Source of the DNA: Corallococcus sp. AS-1-6
GTDB lineage: Bacteria; Myxococcota; Myxococcia; Myxococcales; Myxococcaceae
Direction of reading: 5' to 3'
Assembly: GCF_020037015.1 (NCBI RefSeq)
Contig: NZ_JAIQDE010000030.1
Span: forward strand, 1-64,000
Length of the DNA stretch: 64,000 bases
Both the position numbers and the translations under genes were made by a program. This document shows, piece after piece, positions 1 to 10,098 of this stretch (the stretch's first letter is position 1; each line of letters opens with the position of its first letter). A model generated the notes under the pieces. The model was not told the DNA's origin, ran no database searches, and worked only from the letters and a program-made list of their open reading frames with translations.

Positions 1-255
1 TGTGCTCGAAGCTCCTGTCCCCCTTGTCGCTTGGCAGCCGGCCAACTGGCCTCGCTATTCCGCGCAGACCTCCTGTCGGACAGGTTCTGACGGGCCACCG
101 CGGACGGCCCGTGTCGGCGGAGCGACGGTCCTCCGGGACCCGGGGGCGGGCCCCCTCCACTGCGTCAGGTGCGGACCGCACGCCCCCGTGCGTCAGGGGA
201 TGATCCACGGCCCGGAACAGGTGGACGGCCCGGCGCGTGGTAATCTCGCCCCGCC
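1..255. other. Left edge, no gene recognised
   Basis: This GC-rich stretch precedes the M23 peptidase gene. Open frames cross it on both strands, but none has a recognisable domain or a good ribosome binding site, and they look like high-GC shadow frames. It probably holds the promoter and leader of the peptidase gene and perhaps the end of a gene outside the window. I see no convincing promoter boxes. Confidence 0.4.
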
Positions 256-1278
256 GTGCGCCGACCCGCCGTCCTTGCCCTGCTGGCCCTCTCCGCCTGC
301 GCGACGCCGCGGCCGGGGAAGATGAGCTTTGAGGAGCTGTACGCGACCTCGGGCGACAGCGGCTTCGCCAGCACCAGCACGCCCTTCCTCCCCCGCGAAC
401 CGGAGCGCGCCCGGGGGCCCCTGGCGCCGGAACGCTCCCCGGAGCTGGAGTCCGCCCTCACCGCGTTCACGCAGCAGGCCCAGGCCTACCGCGAGAAGGT
501 CCAGCGCGGCAGCGCCATGCCCGCCGAGCAGGTGCGCAACTGGGAGGCGATGAACGCGGCCCTGGACGCCTTCCTGGCCCGGCCGGTGGAGCACACCGAC
601 ACCCGCGACCTGACGCGCGCCCGGGGCGTGATGGAGGCGGAGCTGGAGCAGGACGCGCGCCTGTACGGCGACATGCCGGGCCCGCTCGCGGAGGCCGTGG
701 TGGTGCGCGTGGGCCGCCTCATCGTGCGCGCGTCCACGCTGCGCCGCTGGGAGCAGCCGCCGGAGCCCTCCGGCCCGCCGCGCCTCGCCTGGCCCGTGGA
801 GCCGGTCACCATCACCAGCCTCTACGGAGACCGCTGGCACCCCATCACCGGCCAACTGCGCCGCCACTCGGGCGTGGACCTGGCGGCGCGCCGGGGACAG
901 CCCGTGGGCGTCGCGGACCGGGGTGTCGTCCTGCGCGCCGGCTGGAACGGCGACCACGGCAAGATGGTGGAGGTCCAGCACGACGGCCAGTGGGTGACGC
1001 GCTACAGCCACCTGTCCGAGGTCCTGGTGACCACCGGCGAGGTGCTGGCGAGGGGCGACGTGGTGGGGCTCGCGGGGGACACGGGCCTGGCGACCGGCGT
1101 CCACGTCCACTTCGAGCTCTGGCACGACGGCGCTTCGTTGGATCCGCTGGAGGCGCTCGTCGCCCCCGAGTCGGGCCCGGACGCCTCCGACAACGAGCGT
1201 CCCGTGGCCCGCATGCCCGCGGAGTCCCCCGTCCTCACGTCCCAGGGGCGCCACCCGGCCGCGGGTTCGCGCCCCTGA
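256..1278 (+). CDS. M23 (LytM/lysostaphin-like) metallopeptidase lipoprotein
   Basis: Predicted zinc endopeptidase that cuts peptidoglycan cross-bridges, anchored to a membrane by lipid. The 340-residue product starts at a GTG and has a short signal peptide ending in a lipobox (LSAC, Cys15). A helical region without a known domain fills about residues 20–185. The M23 domain occupies about 190–305: the H-S-G-V-D motif (His204, Asp208) and the H-V-H motif (His283, His285) supply the usual zinc and catalytic residues, so the enzyme looks active rather than a degenerate LytM activator such as EnvC. The last 35 residues are low complexity. The GTG start is chosen because it places the signal peptide correctly. 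The gene stands alone, convergent with the HU gene. The substrate bond is not known from sequence. Confidence 0.88.
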   Translation: MRRPAVLALLALSACATPRPGKMSFEELYATSGDSGFASTSTPFLPREPERARGPLAPERSPELESALTAFTQQAQAYREKVQRGSAMPAEQVRNWEAMNAALDAFLARPVEHTDTRDLTRARGVMEAELEQDARLYGDMPGPLAEAVVVRVGRLIVRASTLRRWEQPPEPSGPPRLAWPVEPVTITSLYGDRWHPITGQLRRHSGVDLAARRGQPVGVADRGVVLRAGWNGDHGKMVEVQHDGQWVTRYSHLSEVLVTTGEVLARGDVVGLAGDTGLATGVHVHFELWHDGASLDPLEALVAPESGPDASDNERPVARMPAESPVLTSQGRHPAAGSRP

Positions 1279-1285
1279 GGGGGAC

Positions 1286-1303
1286 GGGCCTTCACGACGG
1301 CCC
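1286..1303. terminator. Short GC hairpin between convergent genes
   Basis: A 5-bp perfect stem (GGGCC/GGCCC) with an 8-nt loop lies between the stop codons of the M23 gene and the HU gene. It has no T-tract. It could act as a weak bidirectional terminator, but a stem this short can arise by chance in such GC-rich DNA. Confidence 0.25.
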
Positions 1304-1308
1304 TGCGA

Positions 1309-1578
1309 CTACAGCGAGTTCTTCAGCTCCTTGGCAGGACGGAAACCGACCGTCTTCGACGCCTTGAGCTTCATCATCTCGTTGGTCTGCGGGTTGCGGA
1401 TCTTCCGCGCCTTGCGCGAGCGCAGCGACCACGTGCCGAACCCGGGGTAGCTGAAGCGCGTGTCCTTCTTCACCGCCTTGCCGATGTTGGTGAAGACGCT
1501 GTCGAGGATCTGGGCAGCCTGCTTCTTCGTGAGCCTCGACTGCGCAGCCACCACCTCCACGAGCTCTGCCTTGGTCAT
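1309..1578 (-). CDS. HU/IHF-family DNA-binding protein
   Basis: Small histone-like protein that binds and bends DNA as a dimer. From the start MTKAEL the product is 89 residues, the standard HU length. The N-terminal helices (TKKQAAQILDSVFTNIGKAV) and the beta-arm region around RNPQTNEMM, followed by KTVGFRPAKELK, fit the HU fold; the common HU arm motif RNP is present. A longer frame exists upstream, but the ATG at 1578 follows a GAGGGAGGGG ribosome binding site at good spacing, so I take that start. A sigma70-like promoter lies about 50 bp upstream. Myxobacteria have several HU paralogues and I cannot say which this is. Confidence 0.93.
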   Translation of the reverse strand: MTKAELVEVVAAQSRLTKKQAAQILDSVFTNIGKAVKKDTRFSYPGFGTWSLRSRKARKIRNPQTNEMMKLKASKTVGFRPAKELKNSL

Positions 1579-1889
1579 GACACCCCTCCCTCTTGCGTTG
1601 TCTGGCGTTGAACGAGCGGATGGCGGAGGTAACAAATCGAGGTTTCGACTGTCAATGCGCCACCTGCTCCCAGGCCGGAAATTCGGCCTCCGGATGAAAA
1701 CTGGCCTCTGAAAATACACCCTGTAGAGAGAGGGAGGATCGCATCTTTTGATACATCCTCACACTCCTGCTTTTCACATCACGGGAAGTGATCGCCTGAT
1801 GATCGGTTTTGGGTGAAAGGCATTGGAAAATCGATCACTTAGCAGTCGCCGCTGATCCAGCTCCAGCAGGGCGCCATCAGGGGGCTAGA
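1579..1889. other. Divergent intergenic region with promoter and a dyad
   Basis: About 310 bp separate the HU gene (minus) from the beta-helix gene (plus). The HU side holds a promoter-like pair. The right half (about 1740–1840) is clearly AT-richer than its surroundings and holds an inverted repeat: AAGTGATCG at 1786–1794 and CGATCACTT at 1832–1840, with further GATCG words between. This may be a regulator site or a leader-RNA stem for the downstream gene. I see no credible gene here. Confidence 0.5.
1627..1655 (-). promoter_or_regulatory. Sigma70-like promoter of the HU gene
   Basis: On the minus strand a consensus -35 box TTGACA (1655–1650) is followed after 17 bp by TTACCT (1632–1627) as a weak -10 box. 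This predicts a leader of about 40 nt ending in the ribosome binding site of the HU gene. Confidence 0.5.
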
Positions 1890-3359
1890 GTGCCTGCCCG
1901 CGTGCCCACCCGACTGCTTCCATGGCTCCTCGTCCTGCTGTGCGCCTGCTCGCGGCCGGCCCCACGGCCCCAGGCGGCGGGTGAGCTCTGGGTGGACAGG
2001 GCGGCCTCGGGCGGCGACGGCACCCGGGAGCGCCCCCTGCGCTCACTCACCGAGGCCCTGGCCCGCCCCGGCCCGAAGCGCGTGCACCTGGCCTCCGGCC
2101 GTTACGAAGGCCCCTTCCGGCTGCCGGAGGGCACCCGGCTCGTGGGGAGGGGCCCCGCCACGATCCTGGCGGCGACGGACCCCGGTTCCTCCGTGGTGGA
2201 GGCGACAGGGGACACCGCGCTGGAGGCCCTGGTGGTCGAGGGGGGAGGCTGGGGCCTGGAAGCCCGGGGCCCCATGAGTGTCCACGCCGTGACTTTCCGG
2301 AGCCAGACCCGGGGCGCCATCCGGCTGGACGCGGGTTCGCTGGAGGGCAGGGGGCTGCGCTTCGAGGCGGGGGCGGCCATCCAGGCGCCGGCCGTGGTGG
2401 GCGTGCTCGTGGAGGCCGGAACCGCGGGGGCCTCCGCGCCCTCGCTGATCCTCCGGGACAGCGCCTTCGAGGGAGCCTACGACCGCGCGGTGCGGGCCCG
2501 GGGAGGGGCCACGGTGCGCCTGGAGGGGGTGGACTTCCAGGGCCCCCGGATGGCGCTGAGCCAGGAGGGCGGCGCGGCGGAGGTCGAGCGGGCGAGGGCC
2601 TCGGGGGGCACGGGCGCGGCGTTCTCCACGGTGGAGGGAGCGCTGACGCTGGTGGACGTCCGGGTCCAGGGACACGAGTACGGCGTGACGGCCAACCAGG
2701 CCCGGCTGTCGGTGCGGGGCTTCCGCTCGGAGCACGCCACGCGCGCGGGGATGGGGCTCACCGCGACGACCGGCCTGCTGGAGGACGTGACCGTGAAGGA
2801 CGCGGGCAATTACGGGGCGCTCCAGCTCACCGCCTCGGACCTGGAGGTGCGGCGCTTCCGCCTGGAGGGTTCACGGGAGTACGGCGTGGTGGCGCTGCAG
2901 GGACGCGTGCGCCTGCGGGACGGGGTCATCCAGGGCGTGAGCACCGCGGATGGCATCGCGGGGGACGGGCTCCACCTGCGCCAGGTGGACGCGGACGTCG
3001 ACACCGTGACCGTCGAGGGCGCGAAGGGCACCTGCGTGCTGGCGACGCAGCGGGCCCACGCCGTGCTCCGCGACGCCCGTCTCTCGGGCTGCGGGCTCGC
3101 CGCGCTGGCGGTGGATTCGAAGGCCACCCTGGAGTCCCGGAACGTCGATGTGCGCGACACGCCGGGGTCCATCCTGGTGGCCATCGAAGAGGGCCAGTTG
3201 CAGGTGGAGGGACTCACCGTGAAGGACGCGAGGGGCGAGCTGATCTCCACCGACTGCGAGGGCCAGACGCGCGTCCGCCTCCGCCACGTCGACGCGAGCA
3301 CCACGCGAGGCCTGCGCTCCCCCTGCGTCCAGCTCGACGCCCGCTCGCCTCAGCCCTGA
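1890..3359 (+). CDS. Right-handed beta-helix lipoprotein (pectate-lyase-like fold)
   Basis: Predicted secreted lipoprotein of about 489 residues. A signal peptide ends at a lipobox (LLCACS). The rest is made of imperfect repeats of roughly 22–25 residues with alternating hydrophobic strands and G-x-G/V-x-V patterns, typical of parallel beta-helix proteins; the first part (WVDRAASGGDGTRERPL) matches the DUF1565-type opening seen in many such proteins. No catalytic carbohydrate-lyase residues can be recognised, so ligand binding or a structural surface role is as likely as enzymatic activity. The frame is open from 1809, but the GTG at 1890 (or 1902) gives a proper signal peptide. It overlaps the 3' end of the convergent hydrolase gene by 10 bp. 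Confidence 0.75.
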   Translation: MPARVPTRLLPWLLVLLCACSRPAPRPQAAGELWVDRAASGGDGTRERPLRSLTEALARPGPKRVHLASGRYEGPFRLPEGTRLVGRGPATILAATDPGSSVVEATGDTALEALVVEGGGWGLEARGPMSVHAVTFRSQTRGAIRLDAGSLEGRGLRFEAGAAIQAPAVVGVLVEAGTAGASAPSLILRDSAFEGAYDRAVRARGGATVRLEGVDFQGPRMALSQEGGAAEVERARASGGTGAAFSTVEGALTLVDVRVQGHEYGVTANQARLSVRGFRSEHATRAGMGLTATTGLLEDVTVKDAGNYGALQLTASDLEVRRFRLEGSREYGVVALQGRVRLRDGVIQGVSTADGIAGDGLHLRQVDADVDTVTVEGAKGTCVLATQRAHAVLRDARLSGCGLAALAVDSKATLESRNVDVRDTPGSILVAIEEGQLQVEGLTVKDARGELISTDCEGQTRVRLRHVDASTTRGLRSPCVQLDARSPQP

Positions 3360-4468
3360 GCGGGCGCGGGCGTGGGCGGCAGCGGCGTGGCGCGCTGCTC
3401 GAGCCACTCGCGAATGACGGGGTAGACCTCCAGGGGCGCGCCGGTGCCGAAGATGAGGTCGCCGTGGCCGTAGTCCATCTTGTCCCCGCGGTCCCGGCCA
3501 AAGACATGCAGTGTGCGATCCGGTGACGTGAGCAGCGCGTACTGCGCCTCCACGTTGGCCGCGGTGGCCAGTCGGTCCGCGCTGCCGCCCATCACCAGCA
3601 CGGGCAACTGGAGCTTCGCGATGCCCGCGCGCCAGTCCGTCTTGCGGTCGTAGGAACGGAACGCGTCGTGGGAGATCCAATCCTGGAACTGGAGCAGCAC
3701 CTTGCGGCTCATCGCCGCCATCATGTTGACGGACAACTGCCGCAGGACGCGCGGCGGGACATGCCGGGGGTTCACGACGATGTCCGACAGGGGCAGCGCG
3801 AGGTAGCCCAGGAAGGGCGCCATGCTGGCGCTCACCCACGCCTGCCGGATGCTCCCGGGCCACGCCGCGCGCACGCCCAGCGAGATGAGCGTCCGCAGGA
3901 ACGGCTCCGACTTGAGGTACACCGGCGCGCCCAGCTCGAGCAGACCCGCCAGCTTCCCGCCCTCGGGCCCCTGCGCCACGCCGTACCCCACCAGGCCCCC
4001 CAGCGAATGGCCCAGCCAGAAGGCCTGCTTCGCGCCGGTCTCCTTCAGCGCCAGCTCCAGCAGGGCCGGTCCGTCGTGATGGATGTGGTCGTCCACGGTG
4101 AAGTCCGTGGGCCGCCGGCCCCTGGGCGGACGTTGCGAGTGCCCGGTGCCGCGCCACTCCACGCTGAAGCAGTCGAAGCCGGCCTCGGTGAGGTAGTGGG
4201 CCACGGAGTAGGGCGGCTCGAAGTCGAAGGTGAAGCGGTTGGCCGCCAGCCCGTGGCACAGCAGGACGGGCTCCGCGAAGCGGCGCACCGGTGCCCGCCG
4301 GGCGTGCACGGTCAGCTCCCACCCATCCGCGCACTTCACGCGCAGCATCTCCGGGAGAGGGCCCTTGAGGCGGTACCAGCGCCTCACGAGCAGGACCCAC
4401 CCCACGTTCACCAGCAGCAGGACGGCCGCCGCGGCCAATCCCCACAGGGCCCACTGCCCGTACGGCAT
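3350..4468 (-). CDS. Alpha/beta hydrolase with N-terminal membrane anchor
   Basis: Predicted serine hydrolase of 372 residues. A single hydrophobic helix (about residues 5–25) anchors the N-terminus. The oxyanion-hole motif LCHG lies near residue 85 and the nucleophile elbow GHSLGG holds Ser155; a late Asp in GGSADRL and a late His in YGHGDL are plausible triad partners. The family includes lipases and esterases, and acts here probably on a lipid or ester at the membrane; the substrate is unknown. The start ATG at 4468 is preceded by GGAGGAG; the longer frame to 4564 would run into the divergent pssA leader. Divergent from pssA with a gap of about 115 bp. Confidence 0.82.
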   Translation of the reverse strand: MPYGQWALWGLAAAAVLLLVNVGWVLLVRRWYRLKGPLPEMLRVKCADGWELTVHARRAPVRRFAEPVLLCHGLAANRFTFDFEPPYSVAHYLTEAGFDCFSVEWRGTGHSQRPPRGRRPTDFTVDDHIHHDGPALLELALKETGAKQAFWLGHSLGGLVGYGVAQGPEGGKLAGLLELGAPVYLKSEPFLRTLISLGVRAAWPGSIRQAWVSASMAPFLGYLALPLSDIVVNPRHVPPRVLRQLSVNMMAAMSRKVLLQFQDWISHDAFRSYDRKTDWRAGIAKLQLPVLVMGGSADRLATAANVEAQYALLTSPDRTLHVFGRDRGDKMDYGHGDLIFGTGAPLEVYPVIREWLEQRATPLPPTPAPAQG

Positions 4469-4584
4469 TTCTCCTCCCATAGGACCGGGGACTGACTCCG
4501 GCGCGAATAAAACCCTGCTAAGGTCCGTTCCCTCGCCGTTTCTGCCACATGGGCAGCCGACCACCTGGGGAAGTCGAGGGAACG

Positions 4585-5439
4585 ATGAAGCTGCGGAAAC
4601 TGATGTTCGTGCTCCCGAACCTCTTCACCGTCACCTCCATCTTCTGTGGCTTCTACGCCATCACCCTGTGTTCGGGTGAGGCTGAACCGGTGCAGATGTA
4701 CCAGGCGGCCCTGGCCATCCTCTTCGCCATGTTCTTCGACGGGTTCGACGGACGGGTGGCCCGCCTGACGAAGACGCAGAGCGACTTTGGCATGCAACTC
4801 GACAGCCTCGCGGACGTCATGTCCTTTGGCGCGGCGCCGGCGCTCCTCGTCTACAAGTGGGCGTTGGCCCCCATGGGCTTCTGGGGCCTGTTCATCTCCT
4901 TCGCGTTCATGGCCTGCGGCGCCATGCGGCTGGCGCGCTTCAACGTGCTCGCCATGCGCAACCCGCACGGCGGTGGCGGCGGCTTCTTCGTGGGGCTCCC
5001 CATCCCGCTGGCGGCCGGCGTGCTCGTCTCGCTCATCATCTCCCACCACGTGGCCACCCAGGGCGAGGCGCTCGGTGACGGCGCGCGCGTGCCGGTGGCG
5101 GTAGCGGTGGGCGCCCTGTCGCTGCTGATGGTGTCCACGGTGCGCTACCGCACCTTCAAGGACGCGCGTCCCAGCCGCAAGACGGCGCTCGTCTTCATGG
5201 CCATGGCGCTCACGGGCGCGTTCATCGCCCAGCGCTTCCACCCGGCCTGGGTGCTGGTGACGTACTTCGCCGCGTACCTGGTCATGGGGCTGGTGGAGTC
5301 CGCGGTCTCCGTGCGCAGCCGCCTCGCGTCGCGCAAGGTCGGCGCCGTCGCCGCGGTGGCGGTGGCGGCCGGGCTGGACGAGGACGACGACGAGGACTCC
5401 GAGCCCAACGCCACGGACGACGGTCCCGCGTTCCTCTGA
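4585..5439 (+). CDS. pssA: CDP-diacylglycerol–serine O-phosphatidyltransferase
   Basis: Membrane enzyme that makes phosphatidylserine from CDP-diacylglycerol and serine, the first step to phosphatidylethanolamine. The 284-residue product has the full CDP-alcohol phosphotransferase signature near residues 54–80 (D-G-x2-A-R-x8-G-x3-D-x3-D, read as DGRVAR … G … D … D) and several transmembrane helices. The early segment LPNLFTVTSIFCGFYAI is typical of the type II PssA family. The C-terminus is an acidic tail (DEDDDEDSE). I take the ATG at 4585 because it follows a GAGGG ribosome binding site; the upstream ATG at 4549 adds residues not typical of the family. Confidence 0.92.
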   Translation: MKLRKLMFVLPNLFTVTSIFCGFYAITLCSGEAEPVQMYQAALAILFAMFFDGFDGRVARLTKTQSDFGMQLDSLADVMSFGAAPALLVYKWALAPMGFWGLFISFAFMACGAMRLARFNVLAMRNPHGGGGGFFVGLPIPLAAGVLVSLIISHHVATQGEALGDGARVPVAVAVGALSLLMVSTVRYRTFKDARPSRKTALVFMAMALTGAFIAQRFHPAWVLVTYFAAYLVMGLVESAVSVRSRLASRKVGAVAAVAVAAGLDEDDDEDSEPNATDDGPAFL

Positions 5440-5496
5440 GCAGCCGAGCGCGGGAGCCGGGACGCGGACCGTGCCGGCCGCTAGGATGCCCGGCCC

Positions 5497-6762
5497 ATGC
5501 GCGTCGAGCTGCTGTGCACTGGTGACGAGCTCGTCACCGGCCTCATCACGGACACCAACAGCACCTATCTGGAAGCCCGCCTCTTCGACCTGGGTGTGAA
5601 GGTCGCACGGGTGACGGTGGTGGGTGACGTGCGCCCGGACATCACGGGCGCGCTGCTGGAGGCCTCCGCGCGCGCGGACGTGGTCATCGTCTCGGGAGGC
5701 CTGGGCCCCACGGCGGATGACTTCACGCTGGAGTGCGCCGCCGCCGCCGCGGGCGTGTCCATGGAAGAGGACGCGAGGGTGCTCGGCTGGCTGAAGGAGC
5801 GCTACGCCGCGCGAGGCATGCCCCTGAATCCAGGCGCCCTGCGCATGGCGCGCATCCCCTCGGGCACCGAGCCCGTGCGCAATCCCCAGGGTTCCGCACC
5901 GCTGGTCATCCAGCGATTGGGCCGAGCCCACCTGTTCTTCCTCCCCGGGGTCCCGCGCGAATACCGCGCCCTGGTGGACGGAGAGGTGTTGCCGCGCGTG
6001 CGGACCTGGCTCGCCGCCGAGCCCGGTCGCACGTTCCGGGCCTTCCGCCTGCTGAGAACCGTGCGCCTGCCCGAGTCCGTGCTGAACGAGCGGGTGATGC
6101 CCCTGGCCCCCAGCCACCCGAGGGTGGTGTTCGGCTTCCGGACGCACGCACCGGAGAACCACCTGAAGCTGATGGCGGAGGCCCCCACGCAGGCGGAGGC
6201 CGACGCCGCGCTCGCGGCCGCGGAGGCCGCATGCCGGCAGGTGCTGGGCACGCACGTCTACGGCGCGGATGGCAGCGAATACGCCCCCGTCCTCCTCGAC
6301 CTGCTGGCGCGCGGCGGCCACACGCTGGCGGTGGCGGAGAGCTGCACGGGAGGCCTCGTCGCGCAGGAACTCACGGCGGTCCCGGGTTCCAGCCGGGTCT
6401 TCATCGGAGGGGCGGTCGTCTACTCGGAGAAGATGAAGTCCGCCTGGGTGGGCGTGCCTCCGGACATCCTGGAGAAGCACAGCGCTGTGTCGTCCCAGAC
6501 GGCGCTCGCCATGGCGGAGGGAGTCCGCGCCGCCTGCGGCGCCACGTTCGGCCTGTCCGTCACGGGCTACGCGGGCCCTGGAGGAGGCACCCCCGAGGAC
6601 CCCGTGGGCACCGTGTACTGCGGGCTGGCCGGCCCCGGAATGGAGCCCCGCTTCGAGCGGATCTCGCTCGCGGGTGACCGGGACCGGGTCCGCCTGTTCG
6701 CCGCGTCCCACGTGCTGGAAATGTTGAGGTTGCACCTGCTCGCCGCCCCCGTGTCGCCATGA
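5497..6762 (+). CDS. cinA: CinA-family protein (nicotinamide-nucleotide amidase)
   Basis: Two-domain protein of 421 residues. The N-terminal molybdopterin-binding-like (MoCF) domain shows CTGDELVTG near residue 7 and SGGLGPTADD near residue 67. The C-terminal CinA domain starts about residue 265 and contains AESCTGG, the active-site serine region of NMN deamidases that recycle pyridine nucleotides. In some bacteria cinA is linked to competence and recA; here recA lies 2 kb downstream on the other strand with two genes between. It overlaps the next gene by the 4-bp ATGA, so the two are probably translationally coupled. Confidence 0.93.
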   Translation: MRVELLCTGDELVTGLITDTNSTYLEARLFDLGVKVARVTVVGDVRPDITGALLEASARADVVIVSGGLGPTADDFTLECAAAAAGVSMEEDARVLGWLKERYAARGMPLNPGALRMARIPSGTEPVRNPQGSAPLVIQRLGRAHLFFLPGVPREYRALVDGEVLPRVRTWLAAEPGRTFRAFRLLRTVRLPESVLNERVMPLAPSHPRVVFGFRTHAPENHLKLMAEAPTQAEADAALAAAEAACRQVLGTHVYGADGSEYAPVLLDLLARGGHTLAVAESCTGGLVAQELTAVPGSSRVFIGGAVVYSEKMKSAWVGVPPDILEKHSAVSSQTALAMAEGVRAACGATFGLSVTGYAGPGGGTPEDPVGTVYCGLAGPGMEPRFERISLAGDRDRVRLFAASHVLEMLRLHLLAAPVSP

Positions 6763-8228
6763 GTCGCTCCAAATCAAAGCGTCCCCGTCCGTCCGCCCTG
6801 GAAGCGCCGTCCACGGTGCCCCCGGCCACGCCCGAGTCCTCCGCGCAGCTCGCCAGCCCCACGGCGGAGACGGAGCCCACCAGCCCCCCCACGTCGCCGG
6901 CCGGAGCAGGAGCACATCCGGTGCGAAGCGCGGTGCGCCTGTGGCTGTCGGCCTACCGGGTGGAGGTGGTGCTGTTCCTCGTCGCGTTCGCGGTGCTGTC
7001 CAGCTTCAGCTCGCAGCGCTTCCTCCGGCAGAGCGCCGCGCCGCACTTCATCTACCAGGCGCAGTCCTGGCTGGAGGGGCGGCTCGACGTGGATCCGCGG
7101 GTGTTGCCCAACCTGGAGGACTGGGCCTGCGTGCGGCTGGTGGACGGACACAAGGTGCGGTGCGAGGGACGCCCGCTGCGCGATGACCGCTGGTTCGTCA
7201 GCTTCCCGTCCTTCCCCGCGGTCGCGATGCTCCCCTTCGTCGCGCTGCACGGCTACCAGTTCAACGACACGTCCTTCGGCGTCTTCGTGGGCGCGCTCGC
7301 GGTGGCGCTCTTCTATTCGCTGCTGCGCTTCCTCGCGCAGGAGGGGGAGACCGAGCGCAACCGCAATGACAACGTGGTGCTGTCGCTGGTGCTCGCCTTC
7401 GGCACGCTGTTCTTCTACTGCGCCATCCGGGGCGAGGTCTGGTTCGGCGCGCAGGTGATGGGCGTGGCGCTCACGTGTCTGTACGTGCGCAACGCCGTGA
7501 AGGCGCGGCGCCCCGTGCTCGCGGGCCTCTTCTTCTCCATGGCCGTGCTCACCCGCACGCCGCTGGTGTTCGCGGGCCTCTTCTTCGTCCTGGAGGCGCT
7601 CTGTCCCGGACCGGACCGGCTGGCCCAACTGAAGGCCCTTCCCACCGCGTGGAAGCCCGCCCTCCGCAAGCTGGCACTCTTTGGCGCGGGGGCCGCGCCC
7701 CTCGCGGTGCTCGCGGCCGCGTACAACGTCTACCGCTTCGGCAAGCCCGGCGAGTTCGGCCACTCGTACCTCTTCAACAACCGGGTGAACGTGGACATCG
7801 ACCGCTTCGGGCTCTTCAACATCGAGTACCTGTCGCGCAACCTCCAGGCCGCGTTCCTCAAGCTGCCCCAGGTATCGCTGTCTCCGCTGAAGCTGTCGTA
7901 CGACCCGCACGGGCTGACGCTGCTGCTCACGCTGCCCCTGCTGGTGTTCCTGCTGGTCCCCCGCACGCGTCCCCGGCTGCACTGGCCCCTGTGGCTGACC
8001 GTGGCGGTATGCGCGCTGCCGGGGCTCTTCTACCAGAACACCGGTTACATGCAGTTCGGCTTCCGGTTCAGCCTGGACTACACGCCCTACCTGCTGCTGC
8101 TCTTCGCCATTGGTGGATGGTCGCTGCGCAACCGCGCGGTGGTGGCCGTGCTGGCGCTTGGCGTGCTGGTGAACTTCTGGGGGGCCGTGGCCTTCCGTGG
8201 CTACACGGAGTTCGTGCGGAACTGGTAG
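6759..8228 (+). CDS. Polytopic membrane protein, GT-C glycosyltransferase-like
   Basis: A 489-residue integral membrane protein that I cannot assign to a named family with certainty. After a Pro/Ser/Thr-rich cytoplasmic N-terminus of about 50 residues there are roughly ten hydrophobic helices. The first loop after helix 1, with FIYQAQSWLEGRLDVD, and the overall layout resemble GT-C membrane glycosyltransferases, where an acidic residue in loop 1 is catalytic. It starts inside the cinA stop codon (ATGA overlap), so it is likely co-transcribed with cinA. A role in surface polysaccharide or lipid glycosylation is an inference only. Confidence 0.7.
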   Translation: MSRSKSKRPRPSALEAPSTVPPATPESSAQLASPTAETEPTSPPTSPAGAGAHPVRSAVRLWLSAYRVEVVLFLVAFAVLSSFSSQRFLRQSAAPHFIYQAQSWLEGRLDVDPRVLPNLEDWACVRLVDGHKVRCEGRPLRDDRWFVSFPSFPAVAMLPFVALHGYQFNDTSFGVFVGALAVALFYSLLRFLAQEGETERNRNDNVVLSLVLAFGTLFFYCAIRGEVWFGAQVMGVALTCLYVRNAVKARRPVLAGLFFSMAVLTRTPLVFAGLFFVLEALCPGPDRLAQLKALPTAWKPALRKLALFGAGAAPLAVLAAAYNVYRFGKPGEFGHSYLFNNRVNVDIDRFGLFNIEYLSRNLQAAFLKLPQVSLSPLKLSYDPHGLTLLLTLPLLVFLLVPRTRPRLHWPLWLTVAVCALPGLFYQNTGYMQFGFRFSLDYTPYLLLLFAIGGWSLRNRAVVAVLALGVLVNFWGAVAFRGYTEFVRNW

Positions 8229-8285
8229 GCCTCCAGGCTCCGGCGGCTTGAATCCGCCGGACCCGAACCGCACATCAAGGGTGAC

Positions 8286-8791
8286 ATGCAACCTCCTACC
8301 GGCCAGCCCCCTCCAGGCAAGCGTTGGCACACCCGTGAGGACAGCGGCATCCGTCTGGATGCGGCGCTGCGCTGGTGGCACGACGACGAGCCCATCGAGC
8401 ACCCGAAGATCATCGAACTCTTCAACGCCTCGCTGGTCCTGGATGACGACGGGCGCTACCAGCTCCGCATCGCCCCGGACTGGTGCTACGTCCAGGTGGA
8501 GGACGCGGCCTACGAGGTCCGCACCGTGGACGTCACTCCGGACGAGCGTGTGTCCCTGCGCCTGAGCGACCGGACAGCCGAAGCCCTGGACCTGGGGTCG
8601 CTCCAGCTCACGCCGGACGGAGTCCTCACCTGCCGCGTGAAGCAGGGCAGGGCGAAGGCCCGGTTCTCCCGGGATGCGCAGTACCAGTTCGGTGAGCTGC
8701 TGGAAGAGCGCCCCGGAGGGCACCTGGTGCTGCGCGCGGGCCAACGCCACTGGGAGGTCCCCCTCTCGCTGGATGCGTTCCAAGCCGCGAC

Positions 8792-8795
<4 letters not shown>
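8286..8795 (+). CDS. DUF1285-family protein
   Basis: A soluble protein of 169 residues that matches the DUF1285 pattern as I know it: [18 protein letters not shown], then a D-D-G-R-Y-Q-L strand, then [10 protein letters not shown]. Members are widespread in Proteobacteria and have no established function. The stop codon TAG is shared head-on with the recA stop: the palindrome CTAG at 8792–8795 ends both genes. Confidence 0.75.
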
Positions 8796-9817
<1,022 letters not shown>

Positions 9818-10098
9818 CTCGTCTGCCTCCCTCGCCGCCCTGCGGGCTGGATGCCTCGGCGGTGGGCAGAGCAACGCCCATGCCGCGCGGGCCTCCAGGC
9901 GGAAGGGCCTGCAAGGGCGTCCAGGTTCGCCGGAGCCGTCCGGATTGGCGGAGCGGCGTGGCTGTCTCCCACGCGCTGAGAAGGCGCAAAGGTGAGCGCG
10001 TCTCCGCATAAGCAGGCACGACGGGACGTGACAGGCCGGCTTGATGGGATGGAAGGCTTTGCGTTGAATCCCTGGCGCGTCGCGGTGACATCCCTCAC

